A stretch of DNA of 64,000 bases from positions 62,001-126,000 of the forward strand of contig NZ_KB905469.1 in the NCBI RefSeq assembly GCF_000381365.1, written 5' to 3'. Numbering within the stretch: the first letter of the stretch is position 1; every line of letters starts with the position of its first letter. Shown piece by piece: positions 7,491 to 16,362 of the stretch. Source of the stretch: Bacteroides salyersiae WAL 10018 = DSM 18765 = JCM 12988 (GTDB lineage: Bacteria; Bacteroidota; Bacteroidia; Bacteroidales; Bacteroidaceae). A program made the translations under genes and the position numbers. The notes beneath the pieces are model-generated. The model worked only from the letters and a program-made list of their open reading frames with translations. It searched no databases and was not told the origin of the DNA.

Positions 7491-8711
7491 AGTCAGTTCT
7501 CCTTTGTGCAGACGGGTAACGATTTCATCCCCCGGAACAATCCCGGACAGGTCGGTTACGGGAACTCCGTTTTTCAAAGTGATGCTGTAACCGCGAGCCA
7601 GAAGCTTATCGGGCGATGCATCGGCAATACGTTGCTGCAACAACTCTAACTTATGCCGGTGGCGAGAAAGCATTGTCACCGAGCTTTGCATCAAATCTTT
7701 GTGTACAGTTAGTAAACGCAGGCGGGCATCCGACAATCTCCTGACAACAAGAGACGGAATGCGTGCCTGACAAGAAGAGATCCTCCGATACTCCCTTTCA
7801 AGAAAAGAAGAAACACCTTCTTGAATACGAGCGGACAAATATTCCAACCGGCCGGCAGCCTCCTCCATACAATTTATTAATAATTCGGCAGCAGCTGTCG
7901 GGGTTTTCACCCGGGTATGCGCCACAGAATCGAGCACAGTATCATCACGTTCGTGACCGATACCGGTAATGATAGGCAATGGAAATTGCGCACAGGCTGC
8001 AGCCAAAAGATAGGTATCGAAACCGGATAAATCGGACGTGGCCCCCCCTCCCCGGATGATAACAACCACATCGAAATCATTCAACCGCCTGTTGACACGA
8101 TCGAGCGCATCCAAAACAGAGCTTTCTATCTGGGCACCTTGCATCAAGGCCGGAAATAACTCCGTATAAAAAAAGAATCCCCGGGAATTGTGTTGCAACT
8201 GATGGCAAAAGTCTCCATAACCGGCAGCAGTAGCCGAAGATATGACGGCTATACGCTGTGGCAATACAGGCATCTCGAGTTCTTTGTTCAGTGTCAGTAC
8301 CCCTTCCGCTTCCAATTGCTGTAAAATCTCCCGCCGACGCAGAGCCATATCTCCCAATGTATATGTGGGGTCAATATCCTGTACAGTCAGGCTATATCCA
8401 TACAATTCATGAAATTGCACGGTCACTTTCACCAACACCTTTATACCGGAAGTAAACAGTTGCCCGGTAGCCTCTTCAAAATAAGGTTTCAACAGGCGGT
8501 ATACATTATTCCAGATAGTTCCCCGGGCTTTAGCTATCAGATTATTGCTGCGCGGATCTTTCTGCACGAATTCCAGATAACAATGTCCGGTAGCATTAGA
8601 TCGTACATCACTCAACTCCGCCTGTATCCAATATTCATCGGGCAAGCATTGTTCCAGACTCCGCCGTACCAATGCATTGAGATCCAAAAGGGTCAGTGCT
8701 TCCTGTTTCAT
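7455..8711 (-). CDS. xseA: Exodeoxyribonuclease VII large subunit
   Basis: The start at 8711 (MKQEALTLLDLNALV) overlaps the stop of the preceding subtilase gene as ATGA and is preferred to the start at 8735. The 418-residue protein has an N-terminal OB-fold domain (about 5-105, with YWIQAELSDVRSN and GHCYLEFVQK). The catalytic Exonuc_VII_L domain follows, with AVISSATAAGYGDF, VVIIRGGGATSDLSGFD and the GIGHERDDTVLDSVAHTRV segment. A coiled-coil region and the C-terminal ARGYSITLKNG motif come last. It works with XseB on single-stranded DNA. The extreme C-terminus is encoded by a repeat (see 7452-7490). Confidence 0.94.
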   Translation of the reverse strand: MKQEALTLLDLNALVRRSLEQCLPDEYWIQAELSDVRSNATGHCYLEFVQKDPRSNNLIAKARGTIWNNVYRLLKPYFEEATGQLFTSGIKVLVKVTVQFHELYGYSLTVQDIDPTYTLGDMALRRREILQQLEAEGVLTLNKELEMPVLPQRIAVISSATAAGYGDFCHQLQHNSRGFFFYTELFPALMQGAQIESSVLDALDRVNRRLNDFDVVVIIRGGGATSDLSGFDTYLLAAACAQFPLPIITGIGHERDDTVLDSVAHTRVKTPTAAAELLINCMEEAAGRLEYLSARIQEGVSSFLEREYRRISSCQARIPSLVVRRLSDARLRLLTVHKDLMQSSVTMLSRHRHKLELLQQRIADASPDKLLARGYSITLKNGVPVTDLSGIVPGDEIVTRLHKGELTSIVNRKSSNRK

Positions 8712-10060
8712 TTTGCCGATTGATAAGCCTTCCACATATCAGGAATCCCATATCCGTAAATATTATCGGGAGAATCGGCCCGATCACCCGAACGCCGTAC
8801 CAGTTCTATCAGTTCTTTCGCCGTCAGATCAGGCAACGCTTGCCACAAGCAAGCCACCATGCCACACATGATCGGTGAAGAAAATGACGTACCGTTGGCC
8901 CCTCTCACTATTCCATCCGTCCCCATTACGTCCGAACCCAATCCGACTGCCATCACATCCGGTTTCACACGACCGTCCGCCGTATTTCCGATAGATGAAA
9001 AAGGAGCCAACACGCCTTGCTTGTTAATGGCACCTACGGTCAGCACATTTTCCGCATCACCCGGAGGAGTAGTCTTTTTCCAAGAACCGGAACCGGCATT
9101 CCCGGCACTGCATACTATAACCATGCCTTTATCCGCCGCTTTCGCAGCCTGACGGGACATCAAGGCAAATTTTCCATCCAAATCACAATAACGGTAATCT
9201 TTCGATGGATCATCAAAAGCATAATATCCTAATGAAGTATTCACTACATCCACTCCCACGCTATCTGCAAACTCGAGTGCGGCCGCCCAATAATCCTGTT
9301 CTACCAAATGCTCCGAATACTCATCTTCACTGCGCAGCAGCCAGAATGAAGCTTCAGGTGCCGTACCGACCATCACATGAGGCTGATTCATACCGATGCA
9401 CGAAAGCACACTCATACCATGACTGCTTTCGGCATAAATGTCGGCATCAGGATTCACAAAATCTTTCACTCCTAACACACGGATATTTCTCATTGCCGCT
9501 ATGCTGTCCGCATTATGAAAACCGGCATCGATGACGGCAATCGTCATGCCTTGCCCCTTAAATCCGGCATCATGTAACTTGTTTCCGTTACTAATCTCTA
9601 TCTGACGCCGTGCGGGGCCATACACTTCTTCTATCCATAAAGGCGTATTGATCAATGAATCCCGTTTGGTAGCCATCGCCGGCTGCTCCGGATCAGGAGC
9701 AGTCCAGACCTTCTCCGTAGTACGGACAAAAGGCAGTTGGGCTATTTTATCTATCAATGTCGTATCATTGCACGACACAGTAACGAAATTGTCCCACTTG
9801 CCCGTGGTCACAATCTTCACTCCTTTTTTACGAATAGCGTCCACATATTTCCGACACACCGGTAAGTCTGTAGAGTCTATTGCCAGCCCTTGCTTCTGGC
9901 GACGCTCAATTGCTTTTTTCGAAAGAAACTCTTCAGGACGATCCAAAGCATAATCTGTAACAGCCTTGTCTGTCAGGTTAATACGATATTTCAACGTGTC
10001 CTGTTGCGCCGATGCCCCGATAGCAGAAAGCAGTAAAGCGGCAAATATTAATTTCTTCAT
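8708..10060 (-). CDS. Secreted S8 family serine peptidase (subtilase)
   Basis: The start at 10060 (MKKLIFAALLLSAIGASAQQ) gives a signal peptide; the longer frame to 10150 would overlap mnmA and bury it. The protein has 450 residues. An N-terminal prodomain-like part (about 20-130) precedes a subtilisin domain. The catalytic Asp is in AVIDAGF, His in SSHGMSVLS and Ser in NGTSFSSPIMCG. The oxyanion region VCSAGNAGSG is present too. The order Asp-His-Ser and spacing fit family S8. It should be exported and act on proteins in the periplasm or at the surface. It sits between mnmA and xseA and overlaps xseA. Confidence 0.88.
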   Translation of the reverse strand: MKKLIFAALLLSAIGASAQQDTLKYRINLTDKAVTDYALDRPEEFLSKKAIERRQKQGLAIDSTDLPVCRKYVDAIRKKGVKIVTTGKWDNFVTVSCNDTTLIDKIAQLPFVRTTEKVWTAPDPEQPAMATKRDSLINTPLWIEEVYGPARRQIEISNGNKLHDAGFKGQGMTIAVIDAGFHNADSIAAMRNIRVLGVKDFVNPDADIYAESSHGMSVLSCIGMNQPHVMVGTAPEASFWLLRSEDEYSEHLVEQDYWAAALEFADSVGVDVVNTSLGYYAFDDPSKDYRYCDLDGKFALMSRQAAKAADKGMVIVCSAGNAGSGSWKKTTPPGDAENVLTVGAINKQGVLAPFSSIGNTADGRVKPDVMAVGLGSDVMGTDGIVRGANGTSFSSPIMCGMVACLWQALPDLTAKELIELVRRSGDRADSPDNIYGYGIPDMWKAYQSAK

Positions 10061-10082
10061 ATTGTTATATATCAGCTTTTTA

Positions 10083-11168
10083 TTAAAAATCCTTATTCTC
10101 TTCCATAACCAGTCCGATTCCCCGTTGTGAAGCGATAAACGCTCCGCCAATCACCCGGCGATCGTCATAAAACACAGCCGACTGTCCCGGAGTAATGGCC
10201 GAAGCCTCTGTCCGGAACTTCACAAAAAGCCGTCCGTCCGTCAATCTTCTCACCCGGCAAGGAATAGGACGGCTGCGATAACGGATACGTACCGCCAAGT
10301 TTTCACAGGCCAAAACCTCCTGTTCATCAATCAAATGATCCTGCTCGACAATCATATATTCCGTGCGCAGTTGTTCTACATCCCCTAACATTACTGTATT
10401 TTTTTGCGGATTTATCTTCAGCACATACGCCGGTTTGCCCAGAGCAATCTCAAGTCCCTTGCGTTGCCCGATGGTATAATACGGGAAACCTTTGTGTTGC
10501 CCCAATTTCACCCCTTCGGCATTCACAAACCACCCCGGGCCGATTTCCGTATCCAATTCCGGACATTGTTCACGCAGGAAGTCCCGATAATCTCCTTTGA
10601 TAAAACAGACTTCCATACTTTCTCCCTCTTTCGCCTTTGCTTCGTATCCCTTATCATGGAGGTAATCACGCACTTTCAGCTTTGTATAATTTCCCAATGG
10701 GAAAATGCAGCGCCTCAACACCTCTTGTCCCAGTCTCCAAAGAAAATAAGACTGGTCTTTCTTTTCATCATCCCCTGCCACAATGTATACATTCCCATTC
10801 CGTTCTTCCAAACGGGAATAATGCCCGGTAGCAATCCAACCGCAATTCAGCCGGTCTGCCCACTCCGTCAACACACGGAATTTGAACAACGGATTACACA
10901 TGACACATGGATTGGGAGTCCGTCCCTGGCGATATTCATCAATGAAGTTTCTTACGATTGTATCTTTGAAAGGTATACGTTCATCAGCTACATAGTGTTC
11001 GATTCCCATCCGGGCCGCCAACTCTCTGGCATCCTGCGGTTCATCTCCCCAAACCCGCATGGTTACTCCCACTATCTCGTATCCCTGCTCTTGCAACATC
11101 AAGCAGGTGGCAGTGCTGTCTATGCCGCCACTCATGCCCACTAATACCCGCTTATTCGATTCTTTCAT
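10083..11168 (-). CDS. mnmA: tRNA-specific 2-thiouridylase
   Basis: The enzyme adds sulfur to uridine 34 of tRNA-Lys, -Glu and -Gln. The start at 11168 (MKESNKRVLVGMSGG) is supported by a -7 element at 11194-11201; the in-frame start at 11258 lies upstream of it. The 361-residue protein has the ATP-pyrophosphatase P-loop GMSGGIDSTA. The catalytic cysteine is in NPCVMCN and the second, persulfide-forming cysteine in SMEVCFIKGDYR. The C-terminal beta-barrel contains GQHKGFPYYTIGQRKG. It heads a run with the subtilase, xseA and xseB. Confidence 0.93.
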   Translation of the reverse strand: MKESNKRVLVGMSGGIDSTATCLMLQEQGYEIVGVTMRVWGDEPQDARELAARMGIEHYVADERIPFKDTIVRNFIDEYRQGRTPNPCVMCNPLFKFRVLTEWADRLNCGWIATGHYSRLEERNGNVYIVAGDDEKKDQSYFLWRLGQEVLRRCIFPLGNYTKLKVRDYLHDKGYEAKAKEGESMEVCFIKGDYRDFLREQCPELDTEIGPGWFVNAEGVKLGQHKGFPYYTIGQRKGLEIALGKPAYVLKINPQKNTVMLGDVEQLRTEYMIVEQDHLIDEQEVLACENLAVRIRYRSRPIPCRVRRLTDGRLFVKFRTEASAITPGQSAVFYDDRRVIGGAFIASQRGIGLVMEENKDF

Positions 11169-11193
11169 TCCACATCTGATTATTGCATTCGTG

Positions 11194-11201
11194 CAAATGT
11201 A
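11194..11201 (-). promoter_or_regulatory. -7 element upstream of mnmA
   Basis: TACATTTG on the minus strand matches TAnnTTTG. It places the transcript start about 20 nt before the mnmA ATG at 11168. The -33 region is not a clear match. Confidence 0.5.
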
Positions 11202-11269
11202 CAATATTCCCATCAGATAGCCATACGGAGTAGAAAAAAGAGTAAAAATGGCATTCACATATACTCTTA

Positions 11270-12259
11270 TTAATCACTTAAACACTTCATATAGTATTCA
11301 ACAACACCTGGATTTCTCTCTGCAAAACGAACAATGTCATATTTACACATGTATCTAATATCTTCATCCGTAAAAACAATCTCTTCTTCAAGTTCTGATC
11401 TATTAAGCAAATTTAGAAAACGGATATGGTTCTGATCTACTTTCCTGCACCAAGTAATACAATTTAACCCACCTCCATCAGCTACAAGAGCTTCTATATC
11501 CACCTGCTCTATATAACAATCGGGATAAAGCTGTTTTATCTGTGATAATGCCTGTTCATCTTCTTTTATATTCAATTTAGGAAGGATCATAAGTTTACCT
11601 ACTGTGAGGAAGTTTATATATGCCCAGTTACGAGAATCTCCATCTTTTACTTCATAATGCAAAGACTCAACCTTAAACACCTTTGAAAGCCTTCTACTAC
11701 ATTCTTCATAATATTCAGTATCGTAGTCATCGTAATTAGTAATAAGCACAGAGTCACCGGATATTGGTTTTACTATTCCATCGGAATGCCCATATATTTC
11801 CGACCGGTCCCATGGAAGAAAAACAACCTCGCATTCAAATAATTTTTCAATTTTACTCCCAAGAGAAGATGGTGACATATCTGGATTTTCTTGAAAAACC
11901 TTTTCCGTCATGATTACTTTATCACCTACCTTTACAATATTTCCTCCATCCATGATTATATTCGTATTTGTAGTTTTCAAGCCCAAACGCATACAAACTT
12001 CCTGAGAATCTGTTATGAACCTCTTGTCTGATTTCCTTTTAAGAAGATAATCCGGATAGTAGCGATAACAAAGAAAACGATCCTCGTCTATCTGAACAGG
12101 CATATAATCTCTACACCATATATCATTAGTACATGGTATTATATCGTATGCTACATTATTTTTCTTAAGAACAGTAACCAAATCAATATATATTTTCGGA
12201 TATTCTTTTTCCAGCCATGAAGAAAAATATACTACATTAGTTTCATAATCCGCTATCAT
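11270..12259 (-). CDS. Agmatine deiminase / PAD family protein
   Basis: This 329-residue protein belongs to the guanidine-modifying (agmatine deiminase, porphyromonas-type PAD) superfamily. Visible active-site elements in order are NDIWCRDYMPVQ (substrate-binding Arg-Asp), IIMDGGNIV, the catalytic His in YGHSDGIVKP, and the nucleophile Cys in ADGGGLNCITW. The family hydrolyses agmatine or peptidyl arginine to the carbamoyl or citrulline product plus ammonia. No signal peptide is seen, so a cytoplasmic role is likely. It is 13 nt after an unrecognised gene, and both should share the promoter at 13036-13064. Sequence divergence and an unusual partner make the exact substrate uncertain. Confidence 0.82.
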   Translation of the reverse strand: MIADYETNVVYFSSWLEKEYPKIYIDLVTVLKKNNVAYDIIPCTNDIWCRDYMPVQIDEDRFLCYRYYPDYLLKRKSDKRFITDSQEVCMRLGLKTTNTNIIMDGGNIVKVGDKVIMTEKVFQENPDMSPSSLGSKIEKLFECEVVFLPWDRSEIYGHSDGIVKPISGDSVLITNYDDYDTEYYEECSRRLSKVFKVESLHYEVKDGDSRNWAYINFLTVGKLMILPKLNIKEDEQALSQIKQLYPDCYIEQVDIEALVADGGGLNCITWCRKVDQNHIRFLNLLNRSELEEEIVFTDEDIRYMCKYDIVRFAERNPGVVEYYMKCLSD

Positions 12260-12272
12260 CTTCTACTTTGTC

Positions 12273-12989
12273 TTAATTCGTTTTGATTTTAAATAACCAT
12301 TTTCTTGTATCTTGATAATGACCAGACGGTGTTTTATCTTCAGCATTCTTATCATCACACACGTCCTTTATATACTTGCCATTCACTTCTATAAATCGTG
12401 CCACGTTTTTCCGGACATTTATTTCTATCTTCTCTAATTCTATCTCATCGCCGTCTTCCCATGATACATTAAATCCTCCGTCAAATATTGAAAACTGCGA
12501 ATATATCGCTTCATAAAGATGTGTAGGATAAGTTATTATTTTATTTTTATCCATCCATTCTTTATTTTTATATCTCTCCTTTTTTTTACCACTATCATCC
12601 ACTCTGAATTCTCTTACAAGAGCCGACAGTCTTACAGCATTCTTTTCATTTTCGCCTTTCTCAAAAGTGATATCTATGCCTGAAACATGATTGTGTAATA
12701 CACCTAATGGAAAAATAGGCTTATCCTCCTTAAGACTGTTACGATGATAAACTATATAATCTTTTACCCCATTTTCTCGTTCCTCGTGACAGTAAATCTC
12801 CACACAAGTCGGATGTATCTTTACCATATCTTCCCCTTTCATTACCAAAAAGTAACCACTAAGTATGGCCTGAGCTATTTTCCAGAATTCTTTTGGAGCT
12901 AAATTTCCTGCGATATTTTCGTTCTCAATTACCTCCTGTCTAAAAACATCGTCAATGCTAAAATTTATAAGTTTTTCTTTTAATTCCAT
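12273..12989 (-). CDS. Unrecognised 238-residue protein paired with a deiminase-like gene
   Basis: I do not recognise the family. The protein has no signal peptide or membrane segment. It looks like a soluble, mixed alpha/beta protein with a charged centre (KKKERYKNKEWMDKNK). Conserved-looking features are IHPTCVEIYCHEE, DYIVYHRN, and PLGVLHNHVSGIDITFE. That last one, with its two histidines and acidic residues, could be a metal or active site, but this is a guess. It is transcribed just ahead of the agmatine-deiminase-like gene from one promoter, so the two may act together. Both are more AT-rich than the genes around them, which would fit an acquired cassette. Confidence 0.7.
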   Translation of the reverse strand: MELKEKLINFSIDDVFRQEVIENENIAGNLAPKEFWKIAQAILSGYFLVMKGEDMVKIHPTCVEIYCHEERENGVKDYIVYHRNSLKEDKPIFPLGVLHNHVSGIDITFEKGENEKNAVRLSALVREFRVDDSGKKKERYKNKEWMDKNKIITYPTHLYEAIYSQFSIFDGGFNVSWEDGDEIELEKIEINVRKNVARFIEVNGKYIKDVCDDKNAEDKTPSGHYQDTRKWLFKIKTN

Positions 12990-13035
12990 ATTATAATCAT
13001 ATTATTTAATATATTAATTAATAACAATTTACGTA

Positions 13036-13064
13036 CAAAAATACAACCTATTTTTGAAATTCAA
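13036..13064 (-). promoter_or_regulatory. Promoter of the deiminase cassette
   Basis: On the minus strand: TTG (13062-13064), 18 nt, TATTTTTG (13036-13043). The transcript would start about 40 nt before the ATG at 12989. Confidence 0.6.
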
Positions 13065-13104
13065 TACTCCATAACATTTTTATTCACTTCCAACTATTCA
13101 AGTG

Positions 13105-13192
13105 GTATGCGACACTCCAAGACAGGGTATGCCCGGTGCTCACCGCCCGTATGCCTAATGCTTACGCCCCGTATACCCGGTACTTGGGAGAT
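13105..13192. repeat. Four tandem 22-nt units with GTATGC
   Basis: The word GTATGC (GTATAC in the last unit) starts at 13105, 13127, 13149 and 13171, exactly 22 nt apart. Inside the units the arms are imperfect palindromes, for example CGTATGC-CTAAT-GCTTACG. Unlike the surrounding AT-rich spacer, the array is GC-rich. No reading frame is evident. Confidence 0.75.
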
Positions 13193-13336
13193 ATTTGCAA
13201 AAAGACCGAAAAGCGGGATGTGCCTTCACCCTATATCACCGATGAATAGGGAGCTTGATGAAAAAAGGTGAAGCCGGTGAAAGGGGCAAAAAATATACAG
13301 AAAAGACATTCTGAAGAATAAAAAACATTCACCGGA

Positions 13337-13445
13337 AAAAAGATGCTACATCTTTTTTTGAAACCTGCACATCTTCCTGTTGAAACCTGTTACATCTTTT
13401 TTTGAAAGGTGCTATGTGTTTTTGAAAAAGATGCTACGTCTTCAA
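13337..13445. repeat. Tandem ~22-nt units with TGAAA and GATG-CTA-CATC palindromes
   Basis: TGAAA recurs at 13359, 13381, 13403 and 13423 (steps 22, 22, 20). Between the copies lie variants of a palindrome best seen at 13340-13357 (AAAGATG-CTA-CATCTTT) and again at the end (AAGATG-CTA-CGTCTT). The array is in the same 0.6-kb spacer as the 13105 array, but its sequence is unrelated. It ends about 80 nt before the promoter of the gene at 13576. Confidence 0.7.
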
Positions 13446-13524
13446 GCAGACAGGAGTTACTAATTGATGGAGGTATATGGATTTTGATTGACACTGTCAC
13501 AACTTATTTTTTCACGATTACAAA

Positions 13525-13556
13525 GTTGGATTATTCGAAAGAAAACCTTATATTTG
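13525..13556 (+). promoter_or_regulatory. Promoter of the 13576 gene
   Basis: GTTG (13525-13528), 20 nt, TATATTTG (13549-13556), a good Bacteroidetes promoter. The predicted transcript start is about 12 nt before the ATG at 13576. Confidence 0.7.
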
Positions 13557-13575
13557 AAAATAATAAATCTCATAT

Positions 13576-14454
13576 ATGGCCAATCCAAGACTACCGGGAA
13601 TATCCGAAACCGAAGAAACCCTCTTGTACGCCAAACTAAATGAGTACAACCGGGGTAGAATATCCTTCAAAGAAGCAGGTGCTTATCTTATCGTGCTACC
13701 ACGGTCCGGACATAGTAATTACTCCTTATGGGTTTATTCGCCGGAACCGGAAAAACAATCCATATTATTCATACACGATCTGTCTCCGGATATTTATGAG
13801 GCATTACGAATGGCCAGTACCATGTTTTATTTCTCAAAGCGTTGCCTGCTTATTGTGGATTATAACCTCAAAAGGATGCAGAGCAACGGAGACGATCTCA
13901 TCCCATTCGGAAAATATCGCGGCCACTATCTGCACGAAATTTTGAAAGTAGATCCCGCCTATCTAAGTTGGATCGCTTATAAGTACACCCCAAAAATCCC
14001 CAAGCAGGAACGTTTTGTAGAAATTGCCAAAGTTTATCATTCGGTACATCTGGATCTGATGCAACGAAAAGCCAGACAGAAACAGGAAGCAGGACGATTT
14101 TTAGGAAATATAGGAGAGAAAGTAACAGATCTCACTTTGAAAGTTCTCAAAGTAAGGATAGAAGACGATCCGTACAAAACCCGGGTGAACGGAACTACCG
14201 TATTGTTCTATGTCCGGCAAATCGTAACATTGGCAGATCCGTCAGCAAACCGGGTAGTCATCCGGTTTACAAGCAAAAGCCCAAGCCAAGAATCGTGTCA
14301 AGTGCCAGCTACCGAACGCGAATACAAAGTGAATGAACTGATACATATTGCTTCGGCACGGGTGGCACGGATTTATGAATTACACGGCATGAAATATACC
14401 CGCTTAAGCCATGTAAAACTTCAGGAAATCAACAGTTATGCTAACCGTTTTTAG
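13576..14454 (+). CDS. Conserved-type protein with an exonuclease-X-C-terminal-like (DUF3820-like) motif
   Basis: The 292-residue soluble protein is not one I can name. Its middle part contains IPFGKYRGHYLHEI followed by DPAYLSWIAY, which resembles the short fold found at the C-terminus of some RNase T/exonuclease X proteins and in DUF3820. In those proteins it is thought to bind nucleic acid. The N-terminal 110 residues have ISETEETLLYAKLNEY and two hydrophobic strands; the C-terminal part is basic and ends in helices. No exonuclease DEDD motif is visible. The start at 13576 fits the promoter just upstream. It lies alone, downstream of two palindrome arrays, and faces ispF. Confidence 0.72.
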   Translation: MANPRLPGISETEETLLYAKLNEYNRGRISFKEAGAYLIVLPRSGHSNYSLWVYSPEPEKQSILFIHDLSPDIYEALRMASTMFYFSKRCLLIVDYNLKRMQSNGDDLIPFGKYRGHYLHEILKVDPAYLSWIAYKYTPKIPKQERFVEIAKVYHSVHLDLMQRKARQKQEAGRFLGNIGEKVTDLTLKVLKVRIEDDPYKTRVNGTTVLFYVRQIVTLADPSANRVVIRFTSKSPSQESCQVPATEREYKVNELIHIASARVARIYELHGMKYTRLSHVKLQEINSYANRF

Positions 14455-14568
14455 AGCATTTACTGAATATACTTACTTCAAGGCAGTCTCTTAATCCCAT
14501 TTATTTTGGCAATATCCCTTTTTAGCGAATGGGGCGGTTAGTGACCGTCCTATAAATGAAAAGAAATA

Positions 14569-15048
14569 TTATACTTTCTCGATCAATACGGTAGCATAAG
14601 CGGAAATCCCCTCCTCACGGCCGGTAAAGCCGAGTTTTTCTGTAGTAGTAGCTTTAATGGAAACATCGTCGGTATCTGTTCCCATCACCTCAGCCAGTTT
14701 CTCCTGAATAGCGGGGATATGAGCCTTCAACTTAGGACGCTCGGCACAAATGGTAGCATCGATATTACCGACACGGTATCCCTTTGTAGCAATCAGACCA
14801 ACCGTTCTTTTTAATAATATCTTACTGTCAACATCCTTAAACTCACCGGCAGTATCAGGAAAATGGAAACCAATGTCACGCATATTGGCAGCTCCCAACA
14901 GAGCATCACAAATAGCATGAATCAGTACATCCGCATCCGAATGTCCCAGCAAACCTTTTTCGTGTTCCAAACGGATCCCTCCTAACCACAGCTCACGACC
15001 TTCCACCAACTGATGGACATCAAAACCGAAACCTACACGTATCTTCAT
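14569..15048 (-). CDS. ispF: 2-C-methyl-D-erythritol 2,4-cyclodiphosphate synthase
   Basis: The enzyme forms the cyclic diphosphate of the non-mevalonate isoprenoid pathway and releases CMP. The 159-residue length is usual for this trimeric enzyme. The zinc-binding motif is in GFDVHQL (Asp-x-His), with a further His in LIHAICDALLG. HSDADVL, the FPDTAGEFKDVDS loop and the C-terminal IKATTTEKLGFTGREEG signature are all present. It is the last gene of the rex-FAH-porU-porV-ispF series. Confidence 0.96.
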   Translation of the reverse strand: MKIRVGFGFDVHQLVEGRELWLGGIRLEHEKGLLGHSDADVLIHAICDALLGAANMRDIGFHFPDTAGEFKDVDSKILLKRTVGLIATKGYRVGNIDATICAERPKLKAHIPAIQEKLAEVMGTDTDDVSIKATTTEKLGFTGREEGISAYATVLIEKV

Positions 15049-15069
15049 TTTTATTCATTAATTATCTGA

Positions 15070-15098
15070 AACAATAAGGCAGACCAAACCGATCTGCC
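15070..15098 (-). terminator. Weak hairpin between porV and ispF
   Basis: GGCAGA (15078-15083) and TCTGCC (15093-15098) pair. On the minus strand the stem is followed by a T-rich but interrupted tract. It may attenuate rather than fully stop transcription into ispF. Confidence 0.35.
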
Positions 15099-15126
15099 TC
15101 CTATATTCATATCCGGCCTTATTTTA

Positions 15127-16317
15127 TTAACGCCGGCGTCCAAACAAATCTCTGATGCCGTCAAGATCAAATCCCAATGTGAAGCGCAATGTCTGGTCGA
15201 GCGGGTTACTCTGTGCCGTAGATATCAGATAAGCAGCATCCAACGAGAACACACTCATCTTGAAGCCGGCACCGAAAGAGAAGTACTTACGGTTACCTTT
15301 GTTTTCGTGTTCATAATGATAACCACCGCGAACAGAGAACTGATTGTGATAAGTATACTCCACACCCAACGACCATTGGATTTCCTGAAGTTCTTCTTTA
15401 AAACCACCGGGGGCATCACTGAAAGACTTGAAAATTCCCTTGATCGGAGAAATATCATTGTATCCTTCTGCATCCAACCAATCATTATATCCTGATGTGT
15501 CTTCCGCACCGGTTGCCGCTTGATATTGTTCTTTGGTAGGGCGTGTAGGCACCATCAGTTTATTCAAGTCCAGACTGAATGCAATCGTATTATAGTCATC
15601 AATCGGAGCAAGCAATGAACCGCCTAAACGGAAATTAGTAGGTAAGAATTGACTGTGGGCTCCACTGTCATAAGAGATCTTCGTACCGATATTGGAAAGA
15701 TTCAATCCGAATGAAAGCATGCACTCGCGCTGGGCAAGCATGATATAATTCGTATAATAAAACGCAATATCAGCCGCAAACGCAGAACCCGGAGACACTT
15801 CTTCGTCCTGCTTATAAGCCAAATCGGAATAGATATAACGAAGGGCAACAGCCGCAGAAAAGCGCTCGGACAACATGCGCGAATAAGCCACGTCTACTGC
15901 CATTTCATAAGGGCTGATATTGTAACCGCCGGTACCGTCAGAGCCTTGTCCTACCGGTACTTCACCCAAAGAAAAATAACGGAGCGAACCACTGATAGCC
16001 TGATAATCACCGATACGATAATATCCGGCCAGATAGGCCAAGTCGATATCACTTACCAATTTGCGTAACCAAGGAGTATAAGAGATCGATACCCCTGCAC
16101 GACCGATAGTAAACGGATACTTGGCAGGGTTCCAAAACTGTGAGTTATTATCCGGATCGGTAGCGGCGCCGACATCCCCCATACCACCACCGCGAGAATC
16201 GGGAGCGATACCGAGAGAATTGACACCTGTGTTAATTGGATTGAACTCATCTTTCTGCGCCCATGTACTGACAGAGAAAGCAAAGAACAGTAAAAATGTT
16301 ATAAATATTTTCTTCAT
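15127..16317 (-). CDS. porV: PorV-type outer-membrane beta-barrel protein
   Basis: The ATG at 16317 (MKKIFITFLLFFAFSVSTWAQ) gives a clear signal peptide; the TTG two codons earlier is unnecessary. The mature protein of about 375 residues is rich in alternating beta strands. It starts with NSLGIAPDSRGGGMGDVGAA, typical of the PorV/PorQ branch of the FadL-like barrels. It ends in strands such as SLDAAYLIS and LRFTLGFDLD. PorV (LptO) shuttles cargo of the type IX secretion system from the channel to the sortase PorU in the outer membrane. The gene lies just downstream of porU, which supports the assignment. Confidence 0.87.
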   Translation of the reverse strand: MKKIFITFLLFFAFSVSTWAQKDEFNPINTGVNSLGIAPDSRGGGMGDVGAATDPDNNSQFWNPAKYPFTIGRAGVSISYTPWLRKLVSDIDLAYLAGYYRIGDYQAISGSLRYFSLGEVPVGQGSDGTGGYNISPYEMAVDVAYSRMLSERFSAAVALRYIYSDLAYKQDEEVSPGSAFAADIAFYYTNYIMLAQRECMLSFGLNLSNIGTKISYDSGAHSQFLPTNFRLGGSLLAPIDDYNTIAFSLDLNKLMVPTRPTKEQYQAATGAEDTSGYNDWLDAEGYNDISPIKGIFKSFSDAPGGFKEELQEIQWSLGVEYTYHNQFSVRGGYHYEHENKGNRKYFSFGAGFKMSVFSLDAAYLISTAQSNPLDQTLRFTLGFDLDGIRDLFGRRR

Positions 16318-16362
16318 AATCAATCTTATGGATGTGTAGATATAAACCGGATTTTCACTGAT

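Noticed and set aside
11169..11258. Longer start for mnmA at 11258 (and similar extensions of trmB and the subtilase)
   Set aside because: Promoter elements or neighbouring genes lie between the longer and the chosen starts, and the extra residues do not resemble the families.
13409..13639. 76-codon plus-strand frame upstream of the 13576 gene
   Set aside because: It starts inside a repeat array and overlaps the better-supported gene at 13576 in another frame, ahead of that gene's promoter.
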